Below, piece after piece: positions 1 to 8,434 of a stretch of DNA of 64,000 bases (within the stretch, counting starts at the first letter, position 1; every line of letters starts with the position of its first letter). This DNA is from Maritimibacter sp. (GTDB taxonomy: Bacteria > Pseudomonadota > Alphaproteobacteria > Rhodobacterales > Rhodobacteraceae): positions 38,947-102,946 of the forward strand of contig NZVC01000017.1 of NCBI GenBank assembly GCA_002701395.1, read 5' to 3'. Position numbers and translations under genes: made by a program. The notes under the pieces are model-generated. The model did not search any database. It was given only the letters and a program-made list of their open reading frames with translations, and was not told the DNA's origin.

Positions 1-21
1 CTGCTGAAGAAACGGACGCAT

Positions 22-50
22 CCGGCCCGCGCGCGGTGCGGGCGGGCCGG
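22..50 (-). terminator. GC-rich hairpin downstream of the sugar-binding protein gene
   Basis: An imperfect inverted repeat (CCGGCCCGC facing GCGGGCGGGCCGG, about 7-nt loop) lies just beyond the stop codon of the minus-strand ABC substrate-binding protein gene. Read on the minus strand it is followed by a short pyrimidine stretch containing TTTCTT. It may be a weak intrinsic terminator or an mRNA-stabilising hairpin before further transporter genes outside the window. Confidence 0.35.
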
Positions 51-62
51 GACTTGCGGTGC

Positions 63-992
63 TTACTCGATCTCGCTCAGGCGTTCGGCCTGATCAAGGT
101 TGTCCTTCGTCAGCGCGAAGGGTTCGAGCAGGGTCAGCTTCTCGGGCTCTGTCCCGTCGCGCAGATAGGCCAACAGCGCCTCAAGCGCGCCGGCGGACTG
201 GGCGCCGGGGGTCTGCTCGATGGTGGCGGTCAGGGTGCCGTCCCGGATTGCCGCCAGTGCCTCGGGCAGGGCGTCGAAGCCGATGATCGCGATATCCAGC
301 CCCTGTTCCTGCACCACCTGCATCGCGCCAAGCGCCATGTCGTCGTTGGCGGCCACGATCACGTCCGGCGGGCTATCGAGACCGGCAAGGATCGCCTCGG
401 TCACGCTGGCGCCTTCCTCGCGGGCAAAGTTGGCGGTCTGCTCGGCGACGATCTCGTACTTGTCGGACATGCCGTCGAGGATGTTGTGCAGGCCCGCGTT
501 CCGGTCGATGGCCGGGCTGGCGCCGGGCTGGCCCTGCAGGTTCACGATCCGCGCCCCGTCGGGGAACAGCTTGGTGATCAGATCGGCCTGCGCCTCGCCG
601 CCCTTCACGTTGTCCGCGCCGACGTGACCCAGAACGTCCACGCCCTCCACCGCGCGGTCGACCGTAATCACGGGAATGCCGGCTTCAACCGCCTGCCGGA
701 CCGCGGGCGCCATCGCGACCGAGTCGAGCGGGCTGATGACGATGCCGTCGACGCCGCCAATAATCATCGCTTCCACGTCGGACGTCTGCTTGGTGGTCTG
801 GTTCTGTCCATCGTAGTTCTCGACGGTGACGCCGAGTTTTTCACCTGCAGCATTGAATTCATTCTGCATGTGCACAAAGAACGGGAACCCGAGATTGGGA
901 ACCGAAAATGCAACCGTTTCATCCGCAGCAAGAGCTGGCGATGAGGCAAGCGTCAAGGAGAGCGCGAGGCCCTTCAGAAATTTGTGTTTCAC
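63..992 (-). CDS. Sugar ABC transporter substrate-binding protein (RbsB-like)
   Basis: The 309-aa protein begins with a Sec signal peptide (MKHKFLKGLALSLTLASSPALA, cleavage expected after ALA near residue 23). A Peripla_BP_4 / ribose-binding fold follows. Family hallmarks are visible: the early VPNLGFPFFVHM segment, the DGIVISPLDS strand-loop, 'GIPVITVDR' in the first lobe, and 'VIVAANDDMALGAMQ' plus 'GFDALPEALAAIRDG' in the second lobe. Length is normal for the family. It should bind a pentose/hexose or related polyol in the periplasm for a CUT2-type importer. No permease or ATPase gene is visible in the window; they may lie to the left. The exact ligand cannot be read from sequence. Confidence 0.9.
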   Translation of the reverse strand: MKHKFLKGLALSLTLASSPALAADETVAFSVPNLGFPFFVHMQNEFNAAGEKLGVTVENYDGQNQTTKQTSDVEAMIIGGVDGIVISPLDSVAMAPAVRQAVEAGIPVITVDRAVEGVDVLGHVGADNVKGGEAQADLITKLFPDGARIVNLQGQPGASPAIDRNAGLHNILDGMSDKYEIVAEQTANFAREEGASVTEAILAGLDSPPDVIVAANDDMALGAMQVVQEQGLDIAIIGFDALPEALAAIRDGTLTATIEQTPGAQSAGALEALLAYLRDGTEPEKLTLLEPFALTKDNLDQAERLSEIE

Positions 993-1250
993 AGTATCCT
1001 CCCAAAGATAACGCTGGATTCGACGAATCGATGCCAGCGATTAACTTTAGACCCATTCTTGCGGTATTTGCATTTTGATAATTTTGGGCCGGGAAGGGAG
1101 CTGAATTCGGTCGCGCAACAATATATCACGGCCGTAACTTCTGCTTTGGGATTCAGGTATTTGACGCACGGTCGCGAACGACATGCTTCGTCGGCCGGAC
1201 GAGACGCAGCCGGACGTGTCGGGGCAGGGTCGCTTGGTCTGTCGGGAAAT

Positions 1251-1326
<76 letters not shown>

Positions 1327-1409
1327 ACTGGCGCGCTATTTGTCGGTTTTCGCATGCGGTGTCAAGCGGCGCGGCGCCCGTTGTGCGGGGCCCGGCGGGG
1401 TGCTTTCGG

Positions 1410-1625
1410 TCAGTCCCGTTCGGCCCGCGCGCGGACCGCGTCGTCGTCCCAAGCGATGAAGAACTCCCACAGGCAGAACAGGCCCAACACCGCGAAGATC
1501 GCGGCCCAGCCGGGATTGCCAAGCGCCAGTTCCAGACCGCCCCACCCAAGACAGGCGGCAACGGTGGCAAGCCGGCGCCAGACGGGAAGGAAGAAGGGGT
1601 GCTGTAGGTCGAAGAACTGTCTCAT
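1410..1625 (-). CDS. Small two-helix inner-membrane protein, function unknown
   Basis: A 71-aa protein, 'MRQFFDLQHPFFLPVWRRLA...', with two hydrophobic segments (about residues 18-33 and 36-57) in an aromatic-rich, positive-inside layout and an acidic/charged C-terminus (DDDAVRARAERD). The arrangement resembles the short conserved inner-membrane proteins found beside tRNA genes in Rhodobacteraceae. It stands alone, convergent with nothing and 84 bp from the tRNA-Ala gene. No enzymatic motif is seen. Confidence 0.65.
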   Translation of the reverse strand: MRQFFDLQHPFFLPVWRRLATVAACLGWGGLELALGNPGWAAIFAVLGLFCLWEFFIAWDDDAVRARAERD

Positions 1626-1885
1626 GCGGGTGTTCTAACCCGCGCCGCAGGCCGGCGCCATCGCGCAAAGCCGCGCCTTCACCGCGATTGACGCGAGAAC
1701 AGGCATGCCCGGTCCAAAACCCTATCCGTGCGAAAAGTTTAGATAAATTTCCTCGTGTCGGCGCGGAGGCGAAAATTCTCTTTCAATTCAATGCATTTTA
1801 TCTGATTTTTCCTTGCCTAGGACAAAACTCGAAGCATCTTCAGCGGGCGAAGGCCCCTAGGATGGGCCTGGGATATGGATAGTCT

Positions 1886-2449
1886 GTGCTGAACGACGTT
1901 AATTTGCGCACCCGGTTGCGGGTGGGCACGCGGAAAGAACACGAAGCCCTGGACGCGAAGCTGGCCGGGTTGGACCTGACGTCTCCGGACGGCCTGTCCC
2001 GTTTCCTGCAGGTGCAGGCAGCGGCCTTGCCGCGCATCCGCATCTCGGACGGTGTCGCGCGGTCGGCAGACCTTGCCGACGACCTGCTGGCCAGCCTGCG
2101 GCTGGACCTTGCGGTGCTTGGCGTTCCCGAACTTCCCGAAGGCCCGGTGGTCGAGGTGCACGCGCTGGCGATGGACTATGTCGTTCTCGGCTCGCGGCTG
2201 GGCACGGCTGTGCTGCGCAAGACATGGGCGGTGGCCGACAATCCGCTGGTGCAGCGCGCCAGCCGGTATTTCGAGGCACCCGCGCGCCCCGACCTGTGGC
2301 GCACCTTCTGTGTCGAGACGGGGCAAATGGAAGCAGACGGAGCGCAGGCGGATCGGATGGTCGATGACGTCCGCGCGCTGTTCAGGCTGTATGACGACTG
2401 TGCCGGTCAGGCGCTTAAGGCAGGACGTACGATCAATGAACTCACCTGA
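1886..2449 (+). CDS. bphO: Biliverdin-producing heme oxygenase (BphO-like)
   Basis: The 187-aa protein starts at GTG; the nearby ATG at 1876 runs into a stop after five codons. The N-terminal 'LRVGTRKEHEALDA' places the candidate proximal heme-ligand histidine at residue 19, as in bacterial heme oxygenases. Helical segments with 'DYVVLGSRLGTAVLRK' correspond to the distal-helix glycine region, and length suits the family. The gene overlaps the bacteriophytochrome start by 14 bp, so both are translated from one mRNA. Inferred role: cleave heme to biliverdin IXa, the chromophore of the photoreceptor encoded next. Confidence 0.88.
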   Translation: MLNDVNLRTRLRVGTRKEHEALDAKLAGLDLTSPDGLSRFLQVQAAALPRIRISDGVARSADLADDLLASLRLDLAVLGVPELPEGPVVEVHALAMDYVVLGSRLGTAVLRKTWAVADNPLVQRASRYFEAPARPDLWRTFCVETGQMEADGAQADRMVDDVRALFRLYDDCAGQALKAGRTINELT

Positions 2450-4997
2450 TCGGGGAGCAACCGATTTCGCAGTGGACCTGACGAACTGTGATCGCGAGCC
2501 GATCCACATTCTTGGCCACGTCCAATCCTACGGCTGCCTTCTGGCGGTGTCGCCCGATTGGTTCGTGGCGCACCTGTCCGCGAACTGCCAAGAGATGCTG
2601 GGTCTGGACCCCGACGCCGTCCTGGGCGTGCCGCTGACCGAGTATCTGCCGACGGAAACGGTGCACGTCCTGCGATCCAAGCTGCAGCTTCTGGATGCCG
2701 GCGACAGCGTGGGTCGGATTTTTGCTTTTGACGTGTTCGGCGACGGGCGGCTGTTCGACGCGTCGCTGCACAGGTCCGGACATTTCTATATCTTCGAATT
2801 CGAACCCCGCGCCGCGACCGGCGCCGATGGCAACGAGATGGCGATGGTGCAGGGCCTGATTTCCCGGGTGCAGCGCAATCGCACGGTCGAGGACATGGCG
2901 CAGGATGCGGCCCGCGGCTTGAAGGCGCTGATCGGGATCGACCGGGTCATGGTCTATCGGTTCGAGGAAGACGACAGCGGCACCGTGATCGCGGAAGCCC
3001 GCGAGCCGCAGCTTGAGGCGTATCTTGGCCTGCACTACCCGGCGAGCGACATCCCCAAGCAGGCGCGCGAGCTGTACACCCGCAGCCCCCTGCGGCTGAT
3101 CGCGGATGTCAACGACACGCCGTCGCCGGTGATCCCGGCGGTCGGGCCGGACGGCAAGCCGCTGGACCTTTCGCTTGCGGCGACGCGGGCCGTGTCGCCG
3201 ATCCACCTTGAATACCTGCGCAACATGGGGGTCGAGGCATCGCTTTCCGTGTCGATCCTGCGGCGCGGCAAGCTGTGGGGCCTGTTCGCCTGCCACCATT
3301 ATGCGCCGTTCTACATAGGCTACGACATGCGCAGCGCCGTCGAGCTGTTCGCGCAGCTGTTCAACTACGAACTCGCGCAGGCAGAGACAGAGCTGGAACT
3401 GGCCGAAATCGACCTTGCGCAGGGTATGCACGACCGTGTGCTTGCGCAGATGTCCGACGGTCAGGACTTGGTGGACACGTTCGACTTTGTTGCGCGTGAA
3501 ATGGCAGATGTGATCCCCTTCGACGGCATCGCGATCTTCTCGAATGGTCACTATCAGGCGCGCGGTCTTGCTCCGACAGAGGAAGAGTTCATGGGTCTCG
3601 CGCGGTTCCTGAACACCGCGCAGATGAATCAGGTCTACGCGACCGATTGCATCGCCGAGAGGTATCCGCGCGGCGCGGACTTTGCGGAACGGGCGGCGGG
3701 GCTGCTGGCGCTGCCGATCTCGCGGTCGCCGCGCGATTACATCGTGCTGTTCCGGCAAGAGGTGGCGCGAACGGTGAACTGGGCGGGGAACCCCGAGAAG
3801 CCGGCAGAGGTGGGGCCGAACGGCGTTCGGCTGACCCCGCGCAAAAGCTTCGAGGCGTGGCAAGAGGTCGTGAAGGGCCGCTCTGCCGCGTGGAAGCCGG
3901 GCGAACGGCGCGCGGCCGATGCGCTGCGCGTGACCCTGCTGGAAATCGTGCTGAAGCTGACCGACGAGGCGGCCGAGGCGCGCCAGAAGGCGAATGACCA
4001 GCAAGAGCTGTTGATCGCCGAATTGAACCACCGCGTCCGCAACATCCTGAACCTGATCCGCGGGCTGGTCAGTCAGGGCAAGGGCGGTGCAGTGAACATT
4101 CAGGCGTATGGCGAGGTTCTGGATGCGCGCATTCATGCCTTGGCCCGCGCCCACGACCAGCTGACGCAGAAGGAATGGCACTGGGTTTCGCTCAAGTCGC
4201 TGATCCGGACCGAGGTTCGCGCCTTCCTGTCGGACAAGGCGGATCGCGTCCACATCGCCGGGCCGGACGTCGATCTGTCGCCGACCGCTTTCACCACGAT
4301 GGCGCTGGTCGTGCACGAACTGGTCACGAACTCTGCGAAATACGGCGCGCTCAGCGACAGCTCCGGGTCGGTCGACATGGCGATCGAGCTTCGGCCCGAT
4401 GGCGGTGCCGAACTGGGCTGGCGCGAAAAGGGCGGGCCTCCGGTTCAGGCCCCGACGCGTAAGGGCTTCGGGACCACGATCATCGAACGGTCGGTGCCGT
4501 TCGAGCTGAAGGGCACGGCGCATGTCGAATACAAGGTGACAGGTGTGGTGGCCAGCTTCGGCATCCCCGCCGCGCACGCTGAGGTGTCAGAGGATCAGGA
4601 AACGGACGCAACCGAAGCCGTGACCACGAACGACGTGTCCGACGCGAAGTTCGAGGGTACGGCGCTGGTGGTCGAGGACAACATGATCATCGCGATGGAC
4701 GCGGCGGACATGCTGGAACACCTTGGCGCGTCTTCCGTTCGGACGGTTGCAAGCGTCGCAGATGCGTTGCGCGCGATCGAGGATGCGCAGCCCACCTTCG
4801 CGCTGGTTGACGTCAACCTTGGGGACGAAACCTCGCTGCCCGTGGCCGAACGGTGCAAGGAGCTTGGGGTGAAGTTCGTGCTGGCCACCGGGTACGGCGC
4901 AAGCGACGACATCATCGAAGCTTATCCGGGCGTTCCGATACTGAAGAAGCCCTATACGATCGAACACATCGCCGAGGCTTTGGCGACCCTGTTCTAG
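2436..4997 (+). CDS. bphP: Bacteriophytochrome histidine kinase (PAS-GAF-PHY-HWE-REC)
   Basis: An 853-aa red/far-red light receptor. The ATG at 2436 is chosen because it overlaps the end of bphO and puts the chromophore cysteine at residue 18 in 'LTNCDREPIHILGHVQSYG'. The GAF domain shows 'YPASDIPKQARELY' near residue 200; the PHY tongue ends in 'TPRKSFEAW'. An HWE/HisKA_2-type kinase has phospho-acceptor H532 in 'ELNHRVRNILNLI', 'HELVTNSAKYGAL' and the family W-R-E in 'LGWREKGG'. A C-terminal receiver domain (about 745-853) has the acidic 'VVEDN' and D792 in 'LVDVNLGD', with 'LKKP' lysine. The fused receiver makes it a hybrid kinase; it lacks a separate DNA-binding partner nearby. Confidence 0.93.
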   Translation: MNSPDRGATDFAVDLTNCDREPIHILGHVQSYGCLLAVSPDWFVAHLSANCQEMLGLDPDAVLGVPLTEYLPTETVHVLRSKLQLLDAGDSVGRIFAFDVFGDGRLFDASLHRSGHFYIFEFEPRAATGADGNEMAMVQGLISRVQRNRTVEDMAQDAARGLKALIGIDRVMVYRFEEDDSGTVIAEAREPQLEAYLGLHYPASDIPKQARELYTRSPLRLIADVNDTPSPVIPAVGPDGKPLDLSLAATRAVSPIHLEYLRNMGVEASLSVSILRRGKLWGLFACHHYAPFYIGYDMRSAVELFAQLFNYELAQAETELELAEIDLAQGMHDRVLAQMSDGQDLVDTFDFVAREMADVIPFDGIAIFSNGHYQARGLAPTEEEFMGLARFLNTAQMNQVYATDCIAERYPRGADFAERAAGLLALPISRSPRDYIVLFRQEVARTVNWAGNPEKPAEVGPNGVRLTPRKSFEAWQEVVKGRSAAWKPGERRAADALRVTLLEIVLKLTDEAAEARQKANDQQELLIAELNHRVRNILNLIRGLVSQGKGGAVNIQAYGEVLDARIHALARAHDQLTQKEWHWVSLKSLIRTEVRAFLSDKADRVHIAGPDVDLSPTAFTTMALVVHELVTNSAKYGALSDSSGSVDMAIELRPDGGAELGWREKGGPPVQAPTRKGFGTTIIERSVPFELKGTAHVEYKVTGVVASFGIPAAHAEVSEDQETDATEAVTTNDVSDAKFEGTALVVEDNMIIAMDAADMLEHLGASSVRTVASVADALRAIEDAQPTFALVDVNLGDETSLPVAERCKELGVKFVLATGYGASDDIIEAYPGVPILKKPYTIEHIAEALATLF

Positions 4998-5045
4998 GTC
5001 CGCCGTCCACCGGCCTTCCTTCGCACCATCCGTTTCACGCGATTC

Positions 5046-5072
5046 CCCCCTTTGGCGCGCAGCCAGAGGGGG
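5046..5072 (+). terminator. Strong hairpin downstream of bphP
   Basis: An 11-bp stem (CCCCCTTTGGC against GCCAGAGGGGG, one G.U pair) with a 5-nt loop lies 49 bp after the bphP stop codon and is followed by CTTTGGCGTTTGCCTTT. It is a probable transcription terminator for bphO-bphP, although the T tract is interrupted. Confidence 0.55.
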
Positions 5073-5190
5073 CTTTGGCGTTTGCCTTTCACGCCCGCCG
5101 CCGCCATGCCGGGCGGCTTGGGTGGCTGCCGACTTAAACCCATGACGCTAACCTTCCCGCGCTGGTGGAAATTTTCCAGCTGCGTCAGTA

Positions 5191-5247
5191 CGTCTGACAT
5201 AGATTCCAACAATGTCCGACAAAGTGGATTGACTTTGTCGGACATTG
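5191..5247 (+). promoter_or_regulatory. Probable GntR/FadR-type operator array before gntR
   Basis: A perfect 15-bp inverted repeat, CAATGTCCGACAAAG ... CTTTGTCGGACATTG (5210-5224 and 5233-5247, 8-bp spacer), ends 16 bp before the regulator's start codon. Each arm contains GTNNNAC, the half-site pattern of FadR-subfamily regulators: TGTCCGACA centred at 5217 and TGTCGGACA at 5240. A third related site, CGTCTGACA, is centred at 5195. Centres are 22-23 bp apart, about two helical turns. Autoregulation by the downstream GntR protein is inferred. Confidence 0.7.
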
Positions 5248-5262
5248 TGAGACGTTTCACCC

Positions 5263-5970
5263 ATGAATGACGACACGCCCGAACTTGGATCCGGCAAGCC
5301 GCGAGAGGTTCTCGACGCGGTGGCCGAGATGATCGTCGCCCGCGGTATCGGCGTGGGGGATCGTCTTCCGCCCGAGATCGAGCTGGCGCGCGAGTTGGGT
5401 GTGGGGCGGTCGACCGTGCGCGAGGCGCTGCGGTCGTGGCAGTCGATGGGAATCGTGACGCGCAACAAGGGGGCGGGGACGGTCCTGCGCGCGCCGATCA
5501 GCGCCCAGTCGATGCAGTTTCCGCTGTCGATCTCGCTTGAGGCGCAAAGCCTGATGCGGACGCTCGAAGTGCGCCGCCCGCTAGAGGTCGATTCCGCAAG
5601 GCTGGCCGCCGTGCGCGCCGACGAACGCCAGCGGCATGAGATCATGACCCGCATGTACGAACTGATGGACGCGCTGGACTCCGGCGCGGACTGGCGCCCG
5701 CAGGACCACGCCTTTCACGCCGCGATCCACGAGGCCACCGGCAACCCGCTGTACAAGCAACTGGTCGATCAGCTGCAGCACGCGTTTCACGCCGTCTACG
5801 AGGCCCCCTTTGGCGAGCCGCAGCTGGGAACGGATTCGATCCCGCTGCACCGGCCCTTGGCAGAAGCGATCCGCGACGGCGACCCGGACGGCGCCGCACG
5901 GATCATGAACGACATTCTCGACTTGGTGGAAAAGGCCACGCAGTCGAAGATCGGAGACACCGACGCATGA
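5263..5970 (+). CDS. GntR-family (FadR/FCD subfamily) transcriptional regulator
   Basis: A 235-aa protein. The N-terminal winged helix carries the diagnostic 'GDRLPPEIELARELGVGRSTVREALRSWQSMGIVTRNKGAGTVL' layout (residues about 25-75). An all-helical FCD effector domain follows (about 95-225), with the metal/ligand residues of this fold suggested by 'DHAFHAAIHEATGN' and the late 'HRPLAEAIRDGD'. The stop overlaps the next start (ATGA), so it is the first gene of the PLP-enzyme/ABC-transporter operon. The operator array just upstream suggests it represses itself and the operon until a metabolite binds. Confidence 0.9.
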   Translation: MNDDTPELGSGKPREVLDAVAEMIVARGIGVGDRLPPEIELARELGVGRSTVREALRSWQSMGIVTRNKGAGTVLRAPISAQSMQFPLSISLEAQSLMRTLEVRRPLEVDSARLAAVRADERQRHEIMTRMYELMDALDSGADWRPQDHAFHAAIHEATGNPLYKQLVDQLQHAFHAVYEAPFGEPQLGTDSIPLHRPLAEAIRDGDPDGAARIMNDILDLVEKATQSKIGDTDA

Positions 5971-7115
5971 CCGACGACAGCATCGATACATTCCTCGCCC
6001 AGCCGTTCGGCGGGGGTGAAGGGTCGGTGACACCCCCGATCTATCAATCGTCGCTGTTCACCTTCGACGACTTCTCGGCCTTCGAGGCGCGGATGTCGGG
6101 GCAGGGGAACCGCACGCTGTATTCCCGCGTGCAGAACCCGACGCAGGACGCGTTCGAGCAGATGATGGCCAAGCTGGAAGGCGGCGAGGCCGCAGTGGGC
6201 TTTGCCAGCGGCATGGCGGCGATTTCGTCCGTGCTGTTCGCGTTCCTCAAGCCGGGCGACCGGCTGGCCTGTGTCGAGCACGTCTATCCCGACGCCTACC
6301 GCCTGATGGAACGGATGCTTGGGCCGTGGGGCGTAGAGGTCACGTATCACTCGGTGACCGAGCTTCAGGATAATCCGGATACGCTGAAGGGCGCGGCGCT
6401 GGCGTATCTTGAAAGCCCCAACTCGATGATGATGCAGGTGATGGACCTGCGGAAGGTGGCGGACCACGCGAAGGCGCACGGCTGCCTGACGGTCGTCGAC
6501 AACAGCTGGGCGACGCCCGTGTTCCAGACGCCGCTGGCGCTGGGCATCGACATCGTCCTGCACTCGGCCTCGAAATACATCTGTGGGCATTCCGACACCG
6601 TGGCCGGTGTGGTCGTCGCATCGGACGAACATATCGCCCGCATCCGCGACCTGACGCTGCCGCTGCTGGGTGGCAAGCTGGCGCCGTTCGAGGCGTGGCT
6701 TCTGGTGCGCGGCCTGCGCACGCTGCCCGCCCGGATGCGCGAACACCAGCGGACCGCCGACCTGTTCGTCGACCGGCTTGGCGCGCGCCCCGAGGTCGTG
6801 ACCGTCAACTCTCCGGGTCCGAACTCTGTCCCCGGTCTGAAGGGGCGGTCCGGTCTGATGTCAATCGAGTTCACCAAGGACATCGACGTCCGCAAGTTCG
6901 CCGACGCGCTGAACCTGTTCCACTACGGCGTCAGCTGGGGCGGGTTCGAAAGCCTGATCGTGCCCACGGCGATCACGCTGGCGCAGGCCGGGCCGAAGAA
7001 CTCGCTTCAGGCATTCGGGGTGCCGGACACGATGGTCCGTATCTCGCTGGGGCTGGAGGACGCCGAGGCGCTTTGGTCCGATTTCGAATCCGCTCTGGTC
7101 ACGGCCGGAAGCTGA
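5967..7115 (+). CDS. PLP-dependent trans-sulfuration-family enzyme (cystathionine beta-lyase-like)
   Basis: A 382-aa Cys/Met metabolism PLP enzyme of fold type I. Visible features are 'TPPIYQSSLF', 'YSRVQNPTQDAFEQMMAKLEGGEAAVGFASGMAAI' (PLP phosphate grip), 'VVDNSWATP' (Asp contacting the pyridine N) and the Schiff-base lysine in 'LHSASKYICGHSD'. Length is normal. Family members cleave or make C-S bonds of cystathionine, methionine or O-acyl-homoserine, and substrate class cannot be fixed from these motifs. Its position between a GntR regulator and a sugar-type ABC transporter argues for a catabolic role on an imported sulfur or amino compound rather than methionine synthesis; that is inference. 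Confidence 0.85.
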   Translation: MTDDSIDTFLAQPFGGGEGSVTPPIYQSSLFTFDDFSAFEARMSGQGNRTLYSRVQNPTQDAFEQMMAKLEGGEAAVGFASGMAAISSVLFAFLKPGDRLACVEHVYPDAYRLMERMLGPWGVEVTYHSVTELQDNPDTLKGAALAYLESPNSMMMQVMDLRKVADHAKAHGCLTVVDNSWATPVFQTPLALGIDIVLHSASKYICGHSDTVAGVVVASDEHIARIRDLTLPLLGGKLAPFEAWLLVRGLRTLPARMREHQRTADLFVDRLGARPEVVTVNSPGPNSVPGLKGRSGLMSIEFTKDIDVRKFADALNLFHYGVSWGGFESLIVPTAITLAQAGPKNSLQAFGVPDTMVRISLGLEDAEALWSDFESALVTAGS

Positions 7116-7122
7116 ACAAGAA

Positions 7123-7139
7123 GGCCCGCCGAACGGGCC
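7123..7139 (+). other. Short intercistronic hairpin
   Basis: GGCCCG-CCGAA-CGGGCC forms a perfect 6-bp stem in the 68-bp gap between the PLP-enzyme gene and the substrate-binding protein gene, followed by A-rich rather than T-rich sequence. Such hairpins before binding-protein genes often stabilise the downstream message; here that role is inference. Confidence 0.4.
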
Positions 7140-7183
7140 CCACGCACACAGAAAAACCCATTCAACAGGGAGCTAGAGGAAGA

Positions 7184-8434
7184 ATGAGAAAACTGACAGG
7201 AACCACCGCGCTCGCGCTGCTGCTCGCCACCGGCGCGCAAGCTGCCGACCTGAAGCTGGTCGAGGTGATCACCAGCCCCGAGCGCACCGAGACGCTGACG
7301 GAAATGGTCTCGGCTTGGGAAGAAGAGACCGGCAACACGGTCGAGATCGTGTCGCTGCCGTGGGGCCAGGCGTTCGAGAAGTTCGCCACGATGGTCGCTG
7401 GCGGGGACATCCCCGACGTGGTCGAGATGCCGGACCGCTGGCTGGCGCTGTACGGCCCGCAGCTGATGGACCTTCAGCCCTACTTCGAAGGCTGGGAACA
7501 TGCCGACACGCTGACCGAGACCACGGTCAACATGGGGTCCGCCACCGCGGACGGGTCGTTCAAGGAAATCCCCTACGGCTTCTACCTGCGCGCCATGTTC
7601 TACAACAAGGACCTGCTGGCCGAGGCGGGCGTCGAAGGCGTACCGGAGACGATGGAAGAGTTCCGCGACGCATCCGCCAAGGTGTCCGAGCTGGACGGCA
7701 AGTACGGCTACTGCCTGCGCGGCGGTCCGGGCGGCCTGAACGGCTGGATGATGATGGCGGCCAACATGATGGGCTCGCCCGAGTTCTTCGATGCGGACGG
7801 CAAGGCCACCATCAACTCTCCCGAAGCGGTCGAGGGCCTGCAGTTCCTGATCGACATCTATCAGGACGGCCTTGCCCCGCGTGACGCCGTGTCTTGGGGC
7901 TTCAACGAGATCGTCGCCGGCTTCTATTCGGGCACCTGCGCGTTCCTCGATCAGGACCCGGACGCGCTGATCGCCGTGGCCGAACGGATGGACGCCGCAA
8001 GCTTCGCCGTCGCTCCGATGCCGAAGGGACCGGACGGCAAGTCCTTCCCGACCATCGGCTATGCCGGCTGGGCGGCGTTCGACAGCTCGGAAGCGAAGGA
8101 CGAGGCGTGGTCGCTGATCGCGCACCTGTCCAGCCCCGACCAGAACCAGACCTGGGCGCAGCGGGTGGGGGTCATCCCGATCCACAAGGACGCCGACCAG
8201 GACCCGTACTTCCAGTCCGAACAGTTCTCGGGCTGGTTCACGGAACTGAACGACCCGGCATGGGAACCGCTGACCATGCCGACGTACCTCGAGGGCTTCG
8301 GCTATTTCGCCGACTCGATCGCTCTTGAGACCTCCCAGCAAGCGTTGCTGGGTGAAATCTCCGCCCAGGACATGGCCGACGAATGGGCCGAGTTCCTGAC
8401 CGAAGAGTACGAGAAGTATCAGGCGGCGAAGTGA
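7184..8434 (+). CDS. ABC transporter extracellular solute-binding protein, family 1
   Basis: A 416-aa periplasmic protein. The ATG at 7184 is preceded by AGAGGAAG, and the protein opens with a signal peptide (MRKLTGTTALALLLATGAQA | AD). The SBP_bac_1 fold is shown by 'WEEETGNTVEIVSLPWGQAFEKFATMVAGGDIPDVVEMPDRW', 'PYGFYLRAMFYNKDLLAEAG' and 'FPTIGYAGWAAFDSSEAKDEAWSLIAHLSS'. Family 1 proteins bind mono- or oligosaccharides and polyols for CUT1 importers. It is followed immediately by its two permeases and ATPase. Confidence 0.92.
   Translation: MRKLTGTTALALLLATGAQAADLKLVEVITSPERTETLTEMVSAWEEETGNTVEIVSLPWGQAFEKFATMVAGGDIPDVVEMPDRWLALYGPQLMDLQPYFEGWEHADTLTETTVNMGSATADGSFKEIPYGFYLRAMFYNKDLLAEAGVEGVPETMEEFRDASAKVSELDGKYGYCLRGGPGGLNGWMMMAANMMGSPEFFDADGKATINSPEAVEGLQFLIDIYQDGLAPRDAVSWGFNEIVAGFYSGTCAFLDQDPDALIAVAERMDAASFAVAPMPKGPDGKSFPTIGYAGWAAFDSSEAKDEAWSLIAHLSSPDQNQTWAQRVGVIPIHKDADQDPYFQSEQFSGWFTELNDPAWEPLTMPTYLEGFGYFADSIALETSQQALLGEISAQDMADEWAEFLTEEYEKYQAAK

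Noticed and set aside
36..944. Long plus-strand open frame opposite the sugar-binding protein gene
   Set aside because: It is rich in Arg/Gly/His typical of antisense frames in GC-rich DNA, whereas the minus-strand frame has a signal peptide and clear family motifs.
2442..4577. 711-codon minus-strand frame under the bacteriophytochrome gene
   Set aside because: A mirror frame with Arg/His/Gln-rich composition and no domain; the plus-strand gene shows full phytochrome motifs.
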